In this document: one piece after another, positions 43,152-53,418 of the stretch
How the letters are laid out: each line of letters begins with the position of its first letter
How positions within the stretch are numbered: the first letter of the stretch is position 1
Origin: Arthrobacter mobilis
Lineage (GTDB): Bacteria > Actinomycetota > Actinomycetes > Actinomycetales > Micrococcaceae
Direction: 5' to 3'
DNA: 64,000 bases
NCBI RefSeq assembly: GCF_012395835.1
Contig: NZ_JAAZSQ010000002.1
Span: 365,015 to 429,014 of the forward strand
Made by a program: the position numbers and the translations under genes
The notes under the pieces: generated by a model
Database searches by the model: none
What the model was told of the DNA's origin: nothing
What the model saw: only the letters and a program-made list of their open reading frames with translations

Positions 43152-43883
43152 ATGCGGCGAGGACAGTACCCGGCAGCTGCCGGCGGGAGACAAAACGGAC
43201 CAGAGTGTGAGGCAGGGGGCGCCGGCTCGGGCGGAACACCGGAGGACGAGGTGCTGGGTGCACTGCCGTCCACCACCCGGGACGGGGTCCCGGTGGTGGT
43301 CAAGCGGTCCCACCGGCGGCGCCGCACGGTTTCGGCCGCCTGGCGGGACGGCACGGCAGTGATCTCCATTCCCGGTCATTTCACCAGGACCCAGGAGCAG
43401 TTGTGGGTCCGGCGGATGCTGGAAAAGCTGCAGGCCCGTCCGGCGGGGGCCGGCGCACCGCGCAGTGACGAAGAGTTGCTGCGGCGGTCCCTGGATCTTT
43501 CCCGCCGCTTCCTGGGCGGGCAGGCCCGGCCGGCGTCCATCCGCTGGGTATCCAACCAGAACGGCCGTTGGGGATCGGCCACACCGGCACGGGGGACCAT
43601 CAGGATCTCGGACAAGATCGGCGGCATGCCGGCCTGGGTGGTGGACTATGTGATCCTGCACGAGCTGGCACACCTGCTGGAGGCCGGGCACGGTCCCAGG
43701 TTCTGGCAGTTGCTCGCCGGCTACCCGCAGCTGGAGCGGGCCAAGGCCTTCCTCGAAGGGGCCGCGTACGCGATGGGCCGCGGCCTTGGCGATGATCCAC
43801 TGGATGGGGATCCGGACGACGGGGAACCGGCAGAGCCCGGCGCCGGAGATCCGGCGAACCGCGGTCCGGTCCCTGCCCGCTGA
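43152..43883 (+). CDS. YgjP/DUF45-type zinc metallohydrolase (M48-like)
   Basis: The 243-residue protein has the zincin motif HELAHLLEAGHGPRFW in its second half. Two His and a Glu form the metal site, with a third ligand in the GHGPRFW loop. RWVSNQNGRWGSATP upstream of it is the other family signature of the SprT-like/YgjP hydrolases. Substrates are unknown. The N-terminus (about 35 residues) is low-complexity. The ATG at 43152 is chosen because GAGGAC precedes it. The C-terminal Asp/Pro-rich tail is probably disordered. It converges with the DUF2342 gene, with 2 nt between stops. Confidence 0.87.
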   Translation: MRRGQYPAAAGGRQNGPECEAGGAGSGGTPEDEVLGALPSTTRDGVPVVVKRSHRRRRTVSAAWRDGTAVISIPGHFTRTQEQLWVRRMLEKLQARPAGAGAPRSDEELLRRSLDLSRRFLGGQARPASIRWVSNQNGRWGSATPARGTIRISDKIGGMPAWVVDYVILHELAHLLEAGHGPRFWQLLAGYPQLERAKAFLEGAAYAMGRGLGDDPLDGDPDDGEPAEPGAGDPANRGPVPAR

Positions 43884-43885
43884 GC

Positions 43886-45385
43886 TTACCGGTCTTCCCG
43901 CCCGGTTCCGCCCTCGTCCGTTTCCGGCCCCGGAGTTCCCGGCTGCGTCCCGCCTTCCCGGGCCGTTCCCTCGTCTGGCGAGCCGGCCGTCGCGTCACCG
44001 GGCCCGGTGCCCGGCCCGGTTTCCTTCGCTGGCGCCGCAGTACCCGGTGCCGGGGTGTCGAAGCCGCCGGCCAGCAGTTTCTGCAGGGCTTCGTCGACCT
44101 CGGAGTCCCTGGCCTCGACCTGCTGCCTCCGGGCGGAGAACCCGGCCGGATCGTCCAGGTCCTCGAGGGTGGGCAGCAGGTCCGGATGCTGCCAGATCGC
44201 GTCCCGGCCGGCAATGCCACGTTCCTTGCCCAGCGCCGCCCACAGGGCTGCCGCCTCGCGCAGCCGGCGCGGGCGCAACTCCAGTCCCACCAGCGCCGAG
44301 AAGGCATGTTCGGCCGGGCCGCCGGTAGCCCGGCGGCGGCGGACCATCTCGCGCAGGGCTCCGGCCGAGGGCAGGTTGACGGCGGCGGCGGCCGTCAGCT
44401 CGTCCACCCAGCCTTCGACCAGCGCCAGCACGGTCTCCAGCTTGGCCAGGGCCGCATCCTGTTCGGGCGTGCGGGCCGGCATGAAGACGCCCTGCGAGAG
44501 GGCATCCTGCAGCGACTGGGGATTGGCCGGGTCGATGTCCCGGGCGGCTTCCTCGATCCGTGACATGTCGATGTGGATGCCGCGGGCGTAGCCTTCGATG
44601 GCGCCCAGCAGGTGCGCCCCCAGCCACGGCACGTGGGTGAAGAGCCGGGAGTGGCAGGCCTCCCGCAGCGCGAGGAAGAGCATGACGTCCTGCCGGGGAA
44701 TGTCCAGGCCCTCGCCGAACGCCCTGACATTCGCCGGCAGCAGCGCCATCTTTCCCGGGGCCAGTGGGATGCCGATGTCGGTGGAACTGACCACTTCCTT
44801 GGACAAGGCGCCCACAGCCTGGCCCAGCTGCATGCCGAACAGGGCCCCGCCCATGTTCTGCAGCATGGAGCGGGCCCCGCCCATCATCTGCTTCATCTCC
44901 TCCGGCACCTGCTCGGTCAGGGCCGAGGTCAGGGCGAAGGCGATGCTGTTGGCCACCGGCTCCGTCATCCGCTTCCAGGTTGGCAGGGTGGCCTCGACCC
45001 ATTCGGCCCGTGCCCAGGCCTTGCCCATGAGGCCGGTGCCGCCGAAGTCGGTGACCGGGTCCAGCCAGAGCTCGGCCAGGCGCAGTGCTTCATCCACCTC
45101 GCGCGCCTCGGCGGCGCCAACCGAGGGGTCCCCGTCCGCGGCCGCGGCACGGCGGGCGTTTTCGTGGGCCAGCTTCCAGTTGACCGGCCCTTCGTTCCCG
45201 GCGCTCATCATCGCCTGGACCTGCTGGAACATCTGGGCCAGCAGGTTCGGATCCGCCGGCAGGCCGGCTGCCTTCGCGATTTCGGCAGGATCCATGCCCG
45301 GACCCTGGCCGCCGAACAGCTTGGCGAACATCTCGGACAGCGGGTCCTGCTGGTCGTCGCCGTCGTTCGGTCGGTTGGAAGTCAT
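43886..45385 (-). CDS. zinc-dependent metalloprotease, DUF2342 family
   Basis: The 499-residue protein belongs to a family conserved in actinobacteria and predicted to be a coenzyme F420-associated or zincin-like hydrolase. The motif LREACHSRLFTHVPWL in mid-protein corresponds to the conserved E-x2-H segment, and GYARGIHIDMSRIE and MVRRRRATGGP are typical. A C-terminal Gly/Thr/Glu-rich tail of about 70 residues is low-complexity. I start at ATG 45385; a GTG three codons upstream is an alternative. A Cys replaces the commoner Ala before the His. The in vivo substrate is unknown. Confidence 0.85.
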   Translation of the reverse strand: MTSNRPNDGDDQQDPLSEMFAKLFGGQGPGMDPAEIAKAAGLPADPNLLAQMFQQVQAMMSAGNEGPVNWKLAHENARRAAAADGDPSVGAAEAREVDEALRLAELWLDPVTDFGGTGLMGKAWARAEWVEATLPTWKRMTEPVANSIAFALTSALTEQVPEEMKQMMGGARSMLQNMGGALFGMQLGQAVGALSKEVVSSTDIGIPLAPGKMALLPANVRAFGEGLDIPRQDVMLFLALREACHSRLFTHVPWLGAHLLGAIEGYARGIHIDMSRIEEAARDIDPANPQSLQDALSQGVFMPARTPEQDAALAKLETVLALVEGWVDELTAAAAVNLPSAGALREMVRRRRATGGPAEHAFSALVGLELRPRRLREAAALWAALGKERGIAGRDAIWQHPDLLPTLEDLDDPAGFSARRQQVEARDSEVDEALQKLLAGGFDTPAPGTAAPAKETGPGTGPGDATAGSPDEGTAREGGTQPGTPGPETDEGGTGREDR

Positions 45386-45694
45386 CTGTACCACCGCTTC
45401 TCGTGGGGCTTGTCTGCGGGCAACGGGTGCACCCGGACGGGCCGCAGGCCGGTGCCGGGAATCAACGCCTATAGCTCCACGTTACCGGCAGTAAATCTGC
45501 GTTGTCGCCGCCGTGGGGCCCCGTTCGCTGTCGGCGTTGGCCTGGCTGGCGGTCCCGGCCCGCCCCTGCAGCCGTTCCCAGCATCTGCCCAGTGCGACGG
45601 CGTAGGCTGGTTCCTGCGCCGCCACCTGCCGGTGCGGCTGCGGCGTGGCCCTGACGACGGCGGCCGAGGAGAACCCAGGGAAGAGGAAACCGGA
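45386..45694. other. 309-bp divergent intergenic region
   Basis: This gap separates the DUF2342 gene (left) and the PDZ-Lon protease (right). I find no coding signal, repeat or strong dyad. The only AT-richer patch (about 45470-45500, including AGTAAATCTG) is the likeliest place for a rightward promoter. Some of the region may encode an N-terminal extension of the protease if the TTG start is wrong. Confidence 0.4.
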
Positions 45695-46789
45695 TTGGTC
45701 CAGCCCATTGCCCCCGAGGAACGCCCGGCTCCCACGCGCCGCCGTGCCGGCCGGCGCCGGACCGTGCTGATCGGCGCGGGTGCCGTGGCCGGCCTGCTGG
45801 GCCTGGTGTCGCTGGTGCTGCCGGCACCGTACGTGGTGGAGTCCCCGGGACCGACGTTCAACACCATCGGGGAGCTGCAGAACAAGCCGCTGATCGAGGT
45901 CGCGGGGGAGCGGACCTATCCTGTGTCAGGGGCGCTGGACCTGACCACCGTCTACCTCAGCGGCGGCCCGAACGCTCCGGTCAACATGCTCGAAGTCCTG
46001 ACCGGCTGGCTGGATCCATCCCGGAGTGTCTCGCCGGTGGAGCTCGTCTATCCGCCGGGCACCACGGGTCAGCAGATCAGCGAGCAGAACACGGCCGCCA
46101 TGGTCTCCTCGCAGGAGTCGTCCGTGGCTGCGGCTTTGGGATACCTGGGCGTGGACTACGGACAGAAGCTGTCCGTAGCCGGGTTCGCTCCCGGTTCGGT
46201 CTCCGAGGGTGTGCTCCAGGTCGGCGATGTCATCGAGACCATCGACGGCAAAGCCGTGACGGACATCGAGGTCCTGCGCCGCGGACTGAACGCCAGCGGC
46301 GGCAGCACCGTGGAACTGGGCATACGCCGGGATGGGAGGCGCACCACTGAACGGATCGCACCCAAGGCCAACAGCGAGGGCGTGTACCAGCTTGGCGTGG
46401 GGCTGAACATCGACTACAGCTTTCCGTTCCGGGTCCGGATCGAGCTGGACAATGTCGGCGGGCCGAGCGCGGGGATGATGTTCGCCCTCGGCGTCGTCGA
46501 CAAGCTCACCCCGGGACAGATGACCGGAGGAGTGCACTTCGCCGGGACCGGCACCATCGACTCATCGGGGGAGGTCGGGCCCATCGGCGGAATCACGCAG
46601 AAGATGCTGGGCGCCTCGCAAAGCGGGGCGACGGTCTTCCTGGCACCGGAGGACAACTGCGGCGACGTCGTCGGGCACGTCCCCGACGGCCTGCAGGTAG
46701 TCAAGGTGTCCACCCTGGAGGATGCCGTGGATGCCGTGACGCATATCGGACGAGGCAAGGACGCCGCGGCACTGCCCACCTGCAGCTGA
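45695..46789 (+). CDS. membrane-anchored PDZ / Lon-type (S16) serine protease, YlbL family
   Basis: The 364-residue protein has a basic N-terminus and one transmembrane segment (about 30-50) followed by the diagnostic VVESPGPTFNTIG stretch, a PDZ domain (about 150-230) and a Lon-like proteolytic domain. The catalytic Ser-Lys dyad is visible: Ser about 258 in GGPSAGMMF and Lys about 303 in GGITQKM. It faces the outside of the cell membrane. The TTG start is supported by GAGGA 8 nt upstream; without it the frame runs far upstream through non-coding sequence. UPF0182 follows downstream on the same strand. Confidence 0.88.
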   Translation: MVQPIAPEERPAPTRRRAGRRRTVLIGAGAVAGLLGLVSLVLPAPYVVESPGPTFNTIGELQNKPLIEVAGERTYPVSGALDLTTVYLSGGPNAPVNMLEVLTGWLDPSRSVSPVELVYPPGTTGQQISEQNTAAMVSSQESSVAAALGYLGVDYGQKLSVAGFAPGSVSEGVLQVGDVIETIDGKAVTDIEVLRRGLNASGGSTVELGIRRDGRRTTERIAPKANSEGVYQLGVGLNIDYSFPFRVRIELDNVGGPSAGMMFALGVVDKLTPGQMTGGVHFAGTGTIDSSGEVGPIGGITQKMLGASQSGATVFLAPEDNCGDVVGHVPDGLQVVKVSTLEDAVDAVTHIGRGKDAAALPTCS

Positions 46790-46989
46790 AGAGTCAACCC
46801 GTTTGCGTCACAATCGGGACACAGATTTGCCGGTTCGGCCCGGCTTGGTGGCTCGAGGCCGCCAGCGCAAGGCAAAATGGCAGCAGGCGGAACCTCTGTG
46901 GCTGCTGGATCGTGGTTTAAACGGGGGACTCCCAGGCTGCGGGCCCGGGATCCGTCGCGCGTGTCAACCACCAGACAATGAGGTAACGA

Positions 46990-49974
46990 GTGACTTTCGG
47001 ACCAGACCGGCAGTTCGACGAGCGGCCGATGCCGCCCACCAAACTTGGGCGGAAGCGTTCCGCTCTGGTGCCCACCTTGATTGTGGTGGCTGTGCTGGTG
47101 GTCGGATTTGTCTTTTTCTCCCAGGTCTACGCCGACATCCTCTGGTACGGCCAGCTCGGTTTCCTGGAAGTGTTCCTGAAGGAAAACGGCACGAAGATAG
47201 CGATTTTCCTGGCCGCCTTCCTGATCATGTCCGTGTCGGTGTACCTGAGCCTGCGCCTCGCCTACCGCTCCCGGCCGGTATATGCGCCGGACAGCTCGCT
47301 GCAGGAGAACCTGAACCGCTACCAGGCACAGCTGGAACCGGTCCGGAAGCTGCTGATGGTCGGTATCCCGGTCGTGCTCGGCGGGTTCGCCGGCACCGCG
47401 GCCGCCTCGGCCTGGCAGACGGTGCTGCTGTTCTTCAACCAGGGGCCGTTTGGTACCGCGGACCCGCAGTTCGGACTCGACTACAGCTTCTACCTCAACA
47501 CCCTGCCGTTCATTGGCTTCATCACCGGCTTCCTGGTCAGCGTCGTGCTGATTGCCGGCATCGCCGGTCTGCTGACGCACTACCTGTACGGCGGGATCCG
47601 GCTGGAGGAGAAGGGCCTGTTCGCCTCGACCGCGGCGCGGATCCACATCGCCGTGTTCGCCGCCCTGTTCCTGGTCCTGCAGGGGGTCAACTACTGGCTT
47701 GACCGCTACAGCACGCTGCAGTCCGCGTCCGGCAAGTGGGCAGGTGCCCTGTACACGGACGTCAACGCCGTCATCCCCACGAAGGCGATCCTGGCCGTGG
47801 CCGCCATCATCGTGGCCATCCTCTTCATTGTGGCCATTTTCGTCGGCCGGTGGCGGCTGCCGCTCGTCGGCACGGCGATGCTGGTCATCACCGCCATCCT
47901 GGCCGGCGGCATCTACCCGTGGGTCGTCCAGCGCTTCCAGGTCACCCCGTCCGAGCTGAGCATGGAACGGCAGTACATCGAGCGCAACATTGCCCTCACC
48001 CGCCAGGCGTACGGACTGACGAACACCGAGGTCACCCCCTACAACGCGACGGTGACGGCCGAGGCCGGCGCGCTGCGCGCCGATGCCGAGACCACCGCGA
48101 ACATCCGCCTGCTCGACCCGAACCTGGTCTCGGACGCTTTTGGCCAGCTCGAGCAGTTCCGCCAGTACTACCAGTTCGCCCCCACCCTGAACGTGGACCG
48201 GTACCCGGTCGAGGGGGACGTCCAGGACACCGTCATTGCCGTACGCGAACTGAACATTGCGGGCGTGCCGTCCGGCTGGGTCAACGAGCATGTGCTGTTC
48301 ACCCACGGCTACGGCGTGGTGGCGGCCGCCGGTTCCCGGGTCCAGGCCGACGGCAAGCCGGCCTTTATGCTCTCCGGCATTCCGTCCACCGGCGTGCTGG
48401 GCAACGACGAGACCTACGAGCCGCGCATCTACTTCGGCGAGTACTCCCCGGACTACTCGATCGTCGGCGCCCCGGAGGGGACCGATCCGGTGGAGATCGA
48501 CCGTCCGCAGAGCGAGAATTCCGACACCGAGTCGAAGAACACCTTCGAGGGCAACGGCGGCCCCAACGTGGGCAACTGGTTCAACCGGCTGGTCTACGCC
48601 CTGAAGTTCCAGTCCACCGACCTGATGCTTTCGGATGCGGTCAATTCCGAATCGCAGATTCTCTACGACCGCAACCCGCGCGAGCGGGTGGAAAAGCTCG
48701 CCCCGTACCTGACGGTCGACGGCAACGCCTACCCGGCAATCGTCAACGGCCGGGTCAAGTGGATCGTGGACGGCTATACCACCAGCAAGCACTTCCCGTA
48801 CTCCACCCCGCAGCAGCTGGCCTCGGCCACGGAAGACTCCCTGACCGCCGGCGGCCGCACGGTGGCCCTGCCTCCGCAGGACGTGAACTACATCCGCAAC
48901 GCGGTCAAGGCCACCGTGGATGCCTACGACGGTTCGGTGACCCTCTACGCGTGGGATGACCAGGACCCGCTCCTGAAGGCCTGGCAGAAGGTCTTCCCGA
49001 CCACGCTCAAGCCCTACAGCGAGATGTCCGCCGAACTGATGGCCCACGTGCGCTACCCGGAGGATCTGTTCAAGGTCCAGCGCGAACTGCTCGGGCGCTA
49101 CCACGTCACCAACGTCGACCGGTTCTACTCCAACTCCGATGCCTGGAGCGTTCCGACCGATCCGACCCTCGGGGCCCAGACCGATGTGAAGCAGCCGCCG
49201 TTCTACCTGTCCCTGAAGATGCCGGGCCAGGACAGCGCGGCCTTCTCCCTGACCACGCCGTTCATTCCCTTCGTGGCCGACGGCGAGGAGCCGCGCAACG
49301 TGCTCTACGGCTTCCTGGCGGCCGAAGCCGATGCCGGCACGGGCGAGGACGGGGTGAAGTCCCCGGACTACGGCAAGCTGCGGCTGCTGGAGCTGCCGCG
49401 CTCGGTCACCGTCCCCGGCCCCGGCCAGGCGCAGAACCTGTTCAACTCGGACACCACCGTGTCCCAGGCGCTCAACCTGCTGCGCCAGGGTGCCTCGGAG
49501 GTCATCAACGGCAACCTGCTGAGCCTGCCGGTGGGCGGCGGCATGCTGTACGTCCAGCCGGTCTACGTGCAGTCCTCCGGTGCCTCGTCCTACCCGACGC
49601 TGCGCCGCGTGCTGGTCAGTTTCGGCGAGCAGGTGGGCTTCGCGCCCACCCTGTCCGAAGCCCTGGACCAGGTCTTCGAGGGCAACTCCGGGGCGACTAC
49701 CGGGGACGAGGGCAACGTTGGCCAGACGCCGGAGGAAACCCCGACGACGGAAGTATCCGCCCAGGAGAAGCTGCAGTCCGCGCTGCAGGCTGCCCGGGCA
49801 GCCATCGAAGAGGGCCGGACGGCCCTGGCCGACGGCGACTTCGCGGCCTACGGTGCGGCGCAGCAGAAGCTTCAGCAGGCGCTTCAGGAGGCCCTCGACG
49901 CCGAAGCGGAGCTCACCGGAGAGGCCCCGGCCGGCGGCAGCACGCCGTCGCCGTCGCCGACGACCGGAGGCTGA
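46990..49974 (+). CDS. UPF0182 family membrane protein
   Basis: The 994-residue protein has seven predicted transmembrane helices in the first third (about residues 20-310), then a large predicted extracellular domain (about 320-890). The C-terminus is acidic and Gln/Ala-rich and ends in a Ser/Pro-rich tail. Sequence blocks such as [25 protein letters not shown] and [10 protein letters not shown] are typical of the UPF0182 family, whose function is unknown. GAGG lies 6 nt before the GTG start. A 200-bp gap separates it from the PDZ-Lon protease, so it may have its own promoter. Confidence 0.9.
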   Translation: MTFGPDRQFDERPMPPTKLGRKRSALVPTLIVVAVLVVGFVFFSQVYADILWYGQLGFLEVFLKENGTKIAIFLAAFLIMSVSVYLSLRLAYRSRPVYAPDSSLQENLNRYQAQLEPVRKLLMVGIPVVLGGFAGTAAASAWQTVLLFFNQGPFGTADPQFGLDYSFYLNTLPFIGFITGFLVSVVLIAGIAGLLTHYLYGGIRLEEKGLFASTAARIHIAVFAALFLVLQGVNYWLDRYSTLQSASGKWAGALYTDVNAVIPTKAILAVAAIIVAILFIVAIFVGRWRLPLVGTAMLVITAILAGGIYPWVVQRFQVTPSELSMERQYIERNIALTRQAYGLTNTEVTPYNATVTAEAGALRADAETTANIRLLDPNLVSDAFGQLEQFRQYYQFAPTLNVDRYPVEGDVQDTVIAVRELNIAGVPSGWVNEHVLFTHGYGVVAAAGSRVQADGKPAFMLSGIPSTGVLGNDETYEPRIYFGEYSPDYSIVGAPEGTDPVEIDRPQSENSDTESKNTFEGNGGPNVGNWFNRLVYALKFQSTDLMLSDAVNSESQILYDRNPRERVEKLAPYLTVDGNAYPAIVNGRVKWIVDGYTTSKHFPYSTPQQLASATEDSLTAGGRTVALPPQDVNYIRNAVKATVDAYDGSVTLYAWDDQDPLLKAWQKVFPTTLKPYSEMSAELMAHVRYPEDLFKVQRELLGRYHVTNVDRFYSNSDAWSVPTDPTLGAQTDVKQPPFYLSLKMPGQDSAAFSLTTPFIPFVADGEEPRNVLYGFLAAEADAGTGEDGVKSPDYGKLRLLELPRSVTVPGPGQAQNLFNSDTTVSQALNLLRQGASEVINGNLLSLPVGGGMLYVQPVYVQSSGASSYPTLRRVLVSFGEQVGFAPTLSEALDQVFEGNSGATTGDEGNVGQTPEETPTTEVSAQEKLQSALQAARAAIEEGRTALADGDFAAYGAAQQKLQQALQEALDAEAELTGEAPAGGSTPSPSPTTGG

Positions 49975-49986
49975 GCCCGGCCCGAT

Positions 49987-50015
49987 TTGCATCCGCTTTC
50001 CGCGGCCGGTAAAGT
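49987..50015 (+). promoter_or_regulatory. promoter of the initiator tRNA gene
   Basis: TTGCAT (49987-49992) and TAAAGT (50010-50015) are separated by 17 bp, an almost ideal sigma-70-type promoter. Transcription would start near 50022, about 6 nt before the mature tRNA. Confidence 0.7.
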
Positions 50016-50027
50016 TACTCAGGTCGC

Positions 50028-50104
50028 CGCGGGGTGGAGCAGTTCGGTAGCTCGCTGGGCTCATAACCCAGAGGTCAGAGGTTCAAATCCTCTCCCCGCA
50101 ACCA
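50028..50104 (+). tRNA. initiator tRNA-fMet (CAU)
   Basis: The 77-nt sequence starts CGCGGGGTGGAGCAG, has the anticodon CAT in CTCATAA, T-loop TTCAAAT and a genomically encoded CCA. Two features mark it as the initiator rather than elongator: a C1 x A72 mismatch at the end of the acceptor stem, and three consecutive G-C pairs (GGG/CCC) closing the anticodon stem. It is flanked by its own promoter and a strong terminator, so it is a single-gene transcription unit. Confidence 0.96.
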
Positions 50105-50107
50105 GGG

Positions 50108-50160
50108 AAGCAGCGCGGTCCCGTCCAGGCATCAAGCCTGGACGGGACCGCGCTGCTTTT
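50108..50160 (+). terminator. intrinsic terminator of tRNA-fMet
   Basis: A perfect 23-bp stem (arms 50108-50130 and 50136-50158) closes loop ATCAA, and the right arm runs into TTTT. It starts 3 nt after the CCA end. Confidence 0.9.
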
Positions 50161-50200
50161 GCATGTCCCCGGTGCGGCGCCGGACGGTGCCGTACCCGGG

Positions 50201-50236
50201 CCGCGGTGTCCGGCCCGGACGGGCCGGACACCGCGG
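50201..50236. terminator. terminator hairpin after pspA
   Basis: A perfect 16-bp GC-rich stem (50201-50216 with 50221-50236) has loop GGAC. It lies 8 nt beyond the stop codon of the leftward PspA gene and has no T-run. Confidence 0.65.
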
Positions 50237-50244
50237 GACGCGTG

Positions 50245-50997
50245 CTACTGGCCGGACTCCAGCGATGATGCCGCCGACTGCTGGCCGCCCCCGGCCTTGA
50301 GGGCAGCCAGGCGGGCTTCGATCTCCGTCTGTTCGCCCAGGTCCTCCAGGCTCTCGAACTGGGCGTCGAGACTGGAAGCAGCGAGCTCGTTGGCCCCGCG
50401 GACCTTGGCCTCTTCGCGCCGGACCTTCTCCTCGAACCGGCTGACCTCGCTGGTCGGATCCAGGATGTCGATGCTCTTGACCGCCTCGTGGACCTGCTGC
50501 TGCGCCTGGGCGGTCTTGGCACGGGCAATCAGTTCGTCGCGCTTGTTCTGCAGCTCACCGAGCTTGGCCTTCATCTGGTTCAGGCCGGTCTTGAGCTTTT
50601 CCACGATCTCGGTCTGCGAGGCAATGGTCGGCTCGGCACCCTTGGCCTCGTTCTCGGCAGCGATCTGCCGCTGGAGCGCCACCTTGGCCAGGTTGTCGAA
50701 CTTCTCGGCATCGGCGGTGTTGCCGGCGGCCCGGAACTCATCGGCCTTCCGGCTGGCAGCCAGGGCCTTGTTGCCCCAGTCCCGCGCAGTGGCCAGATCC
50801 TCGTTGTAGTCGTCCTGGAGCATGCGCAGGTTGCCGATGGTCTGGGCCACGGCACTCTCGGCCTCGGCAATGTTGTTGGCGTAGTCGCGGACCATCTGGT
50901 CCAGCATCTTCTGCGGGTCCTCGGCCTGGTCCAGCAGCGCGTTGATGTTGGCCTTGGCCAGTTGTGCGATGCGGCCGAAAATAGACTGCTTTACCAC
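50245..50997 (-). CDS. pspA: PspA/IM30 (ESCRT-III-like) membrane stress protein
   Basis: The 250-residue protein is almost entirely alpha-helical coiled coil. Family patterns include SIFGRIAQLAKANINALLD, DPQKMLDQMVRDY and a heptad-rich centre. PspA/IM30 proteins assemble on damaged inner membranes and preserve the proton gradient. The Gln/Ser-rich C-terminus is short. It lies 97 nt downstream of the TPM-domain gene on the same strand and is probably co-expressed with it. In this genus the pair is a plausible membrane-stress module (inference). Confidence 0.93.
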   Translation of the reverse strand: MVKQSIFGRIAQLAKANINALLDQAEDPQKMLDQMVRDYANNIAEAESAVAQTIGNLRMLQDDYNEDLATARDWGNKALAASRKADEFRAAGNTADAEKFDNLAKVALQRQIAAENEAKGAEPTIASQTEIVEKLKTGLNQMKAKLGELQNKRDELIARAKTAQAQQQVHEAVKSIDILDPTSEVSRFEEKVRREEAKVRGANELAASSLDAQFESLEDLGEQTEIEARLAALKAGGGQQSAASSLESGQ

Positions 50998-51094
50998 GAT
51001 GTTGCCCTTCCTTTTGGGTATTCATTGGAAAAGTGGGGTCCCGCAGGCAGGCCGTCCAGGTAGCACCGGACCGGCGGGAGGCTGTCGTGAGCTG

Positions 51095-53167
51095 CTAGAA
51101 GTTGCCGCCGGCGCCTCCGCCGTCGCCGAAACCGCCGTCGCCGAAGCCCCCGCCGAAGCCCCCGTCATCGCCCCCGCCGAAGCCACCGAAGCCGCCGCCG
51201 CCGAAAAAGCCGCCGTTGTGGTGGCCGCCGTGCAGGATCGAATCGATCAGGATGCCTCCGAGGACGGCACCACCGAAGCCGCCGCCAAAACCGCTGCCTC
51301 CGCGTCGGCCGAAGCCACCCATCCCGGCGAATCCGTCCACGTCCTGCTGTGCCATCCGGCTGGCCTGTTCGGCCAGGACGTTGGCCTGGTGGGCGTAGTT
51401 GAGGGCCGTTTCCGGATCCGATTTGGCCAGGCCCATGGCTTGCTCCAGATGGCGTTCGGCCTCGGCCAGCCGGGTGCGGGCCTGGCTGCCGACGCCACCA
51501 CGGCGGGCCCGGATGTAGTCGGAGGTCCCGGAGATCTGTGCCTGGGCGGACATGATGGCGTGCTGCAGGGCCTCGCGTGCCCGGCGAGTGCGTTCCTGCT
51601 GGTCCCGGACGCCGGCCAGGGCCTGGTCCAGCTGCCGCTGGGCCGACTCGAGCTGCTGCAGGATGGCCAGGGGATCGGTCCGCGCGCCTGCCGCGGTCCG
51701 CCGTGCACTGGCCAGCGCGGACTCCAGGGCCGCCGCGGGACCGGCCAGCTCGGGAAGCCTCCCGCGGTCCAGCAGGGCCTTGGCCTCGGCCAGGTCCTGG
51801 GCTGAGCCGGCCATGGCAGACTCCAGGGATTGCCGGGCCGCGGCGAGGTCCCGGGCGGTCTTGGCGATCGCGTCGAGGAGGACGCCGGCCTGGTGGACGC
51901 CTTCCTCGCCGGCACGGATGGCGACGACGGCGCCGCTGCGGTCACCGGCATCCAGTGCTTCCTGGGCGGCCCGTGCCCTGTCGTCGGCGAAGTCGAGCCG
52001 CTCCCGGGCCTGGGCGACATTGTCCGCCACCTGGGCCAGCGCTGGTTCTGAGTAGCTGGCCTGCATTTGCGCCAGCTGGCCATCGCCCTCCCGGAGCCGG
52101 CCGCGGGCGGTGCGTGCGGCCGCCACCAGCGCCGCCAGTGCCTCCGGTGCCGTCGACTCCAGCTTGCGCAGCGCGTCGAAGTCCGCCTTGTGCCGCTGCA
52201 GGGAGGCGTTGACCGCCTCGCACCGCCGGATGATGTCGCCCAGCCAGGCGCGCTGCTGCTGCTCGGTGTCGGGGATGTGGTCGTCCAGCTGCTGCTGGAG
52301 CTTGAAGGACTCGCCCATGTGGATTTTGGCGGCGTCGATGTCCTCGCGGAAGGGCCGTACTGCCGCGTCCCCATACTGGGCCAGTGCAAAGCCGATCTCC
52401 TGCTCGCTGGACTTGATCGCGTCGTCGGCAGCTATCAGCAGGCTCGAGGCCTTCCGGCGCAGATCCTCGACGCTTAGCGCGTCATTGGGGTTCGGAGGCT
52501 GCCCGCCAGGGCCGGCTGCGGCCGGCGCGCCGGGGGCCTGCCGGGAGCGGCGGTTGCGCACATACAGATAGGTGCCGACGCCGCCGGCAGCGACAGCGCC
52601 GCCCACCAGCAGCAGCGGCACCAGCGAGCCGGCACCGCCGGAGTCGATCGAACCGCTGCCTCCAGTGGCGGCATCCTCGACGGCGGCCACCGCGTCCAGC
52701 CCGGCCTGCGCCCAGTCACTGCGGCTCAGGGCGGGGGTAACGGATTGGAAGATGGCCTGCTCCTTGCCTGCGAGCGGACCGCCTTGACCCGACTGGAAGT
52801 GCGCCGCGCGCTGCTCCACGGCCACGGCCAGGATGCTGTCGGAACTGCCCAGGCCCTTCCGGTTGGCGGTATCCACGACCCATTGGCGGGCATTCGCCGG
52901 ATCGGTGAAGCTGTCGACATAGATGAGGTACAGGCTCAAGCCGCGGTCCTGCTGCAGTCCGCGCACGGCCTGCTCCACTTCACCGGCCTGCCCGCCAAGG
53001 ACCCCGGCCTTGTCCACCACGAACTGCCCGGGCGGAATGGCCACGGGAGGTTCCGCGCGGGCGGCCGCCGGAACGGCCACCAGGGCTGCCAGCAGGCCGG
53101 CCACTGCCGCCAGCCGTGCTGCCAGCGGCACCTGCCGCGCTGCAAGGGGACGGAGCAGAGATCGCAT
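51095..53167 (-). CDS. TPM-domain secreted/membrane protein with coiled coil and Gly-rich tail
   Basis: The 690-residue protein starts at ATG 53167 (AAGGG 7 nt upstream). It has a signal peptide (about 1-42, cleaved near AARAEP), a TPM domain (about 45-180, with VVDKAGVLGG and LAVAVEQR), a Gly-rich spacer and a transmembrane helix (about 195-215). A long Ala/Arg/Glu coiled-coil region (about 245-600) and a C-terminal tail of Gly-Gly-Phe repeats follow. TPM domains occur in Psp-associated and photosystem-repair proteins. Proximity to pspA suggests that the cytoplasmic coiled coil interacts with PspA. The Gly-rich tail resembles that of YgcG-type proteins. Confidence 0.85.
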   Translation of the reverse strand: MRSLLRPLAARQVPLAARLAAVAGLLAALVAVPAAARAEPPVAIPPGQFVVDKAGVLGGQAGEVEQAVRGLQQDRGLSLYLIYVDSFTDPANARQWVVDTANRKGLGSSDSILAVAVEQRAAHFQSGQGGPLAGKEQAIFQSVTPALSRSDWAQAGLDAVAAVEDAATGGSGSIDSGGAGSLVPLLLVGGAVAAGGVGTYLYVRNRRSRQAPGAPAAAGPGGQPPNPNDALSVEDLRRKASSLLIAADDAIKSSEQEIGFALAQYGDAAVRPFREDIDAAKIHMGESFKLQQQLDDHIPDTEQQQRAWLGDIIRRCEAVNASLQRHKADFDALRKLESTAPEALAALVAAARTARGRLREGDGQLAQMQASYSEPALAQVADNVAQARERLDFADDRARAAQEALDAGDRSGAVVAIRAGEEGVHQAGVLLDAIAKTARDLAAARQSLESAMAGSAQDLAEAKALLDRGRLPELAGPAAALESALASARRTAAGARTDPLAILQQLESAQRQLDQALAGVRDQQERTRRAREALQHAIMSAQAQISGTSDYIRARRGGVGSQARTRLAEAERHLEQAMGLAKSDPETALNYAHQANVLAEQASRMAQQDVDGFAGMGGFGRRGGSGFGGGFGGAVLGGILIDSILHGGHHNGGFFGGGGFGGFGGGDDGGFGGGFGDGGFGDGGGAGGNF

Positions 53168-53418
53168 ATTCAACCCTTCGGCAGCGATCCGGCCCGCCGG
53201 GAGCCGGATGGTCATGGGCGGATGCCTGCATGGCGCGCCTGCACCCGGTTTTGATTCTATGGGCCAGTACTGGGAGCGTCCACCGCAGCCGGCAGCCTTA
53301 GGGTGTCCGGGACCCGCCCGATGCTTTCCGGCAAGCTCCCAGATTTCTTCCAGCAAACGTATGCGCACGTCACAGCCTGGGCAGGCATAGTGGAATTAGT
53401 TCGATGAAAGGAATGACC

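Noticed and set aside
46414-50064. Very long open frame (1216 codons) on the minus strand opposite UPF0182
   Set aside because: It runs antisense through a clear membrane protein with family motifs. Long antisense frames are expected from third-position GC bias, and this one lacks motifs and a ribosome site.
51102-51260. Repetitive GGC/CCG tract that looks like a short tandem repeat or CRISPR
   Set aside because: It encodes the Gly-Gly-Phe tail of the TPM protein in frame; no spacers or regular repeat units.
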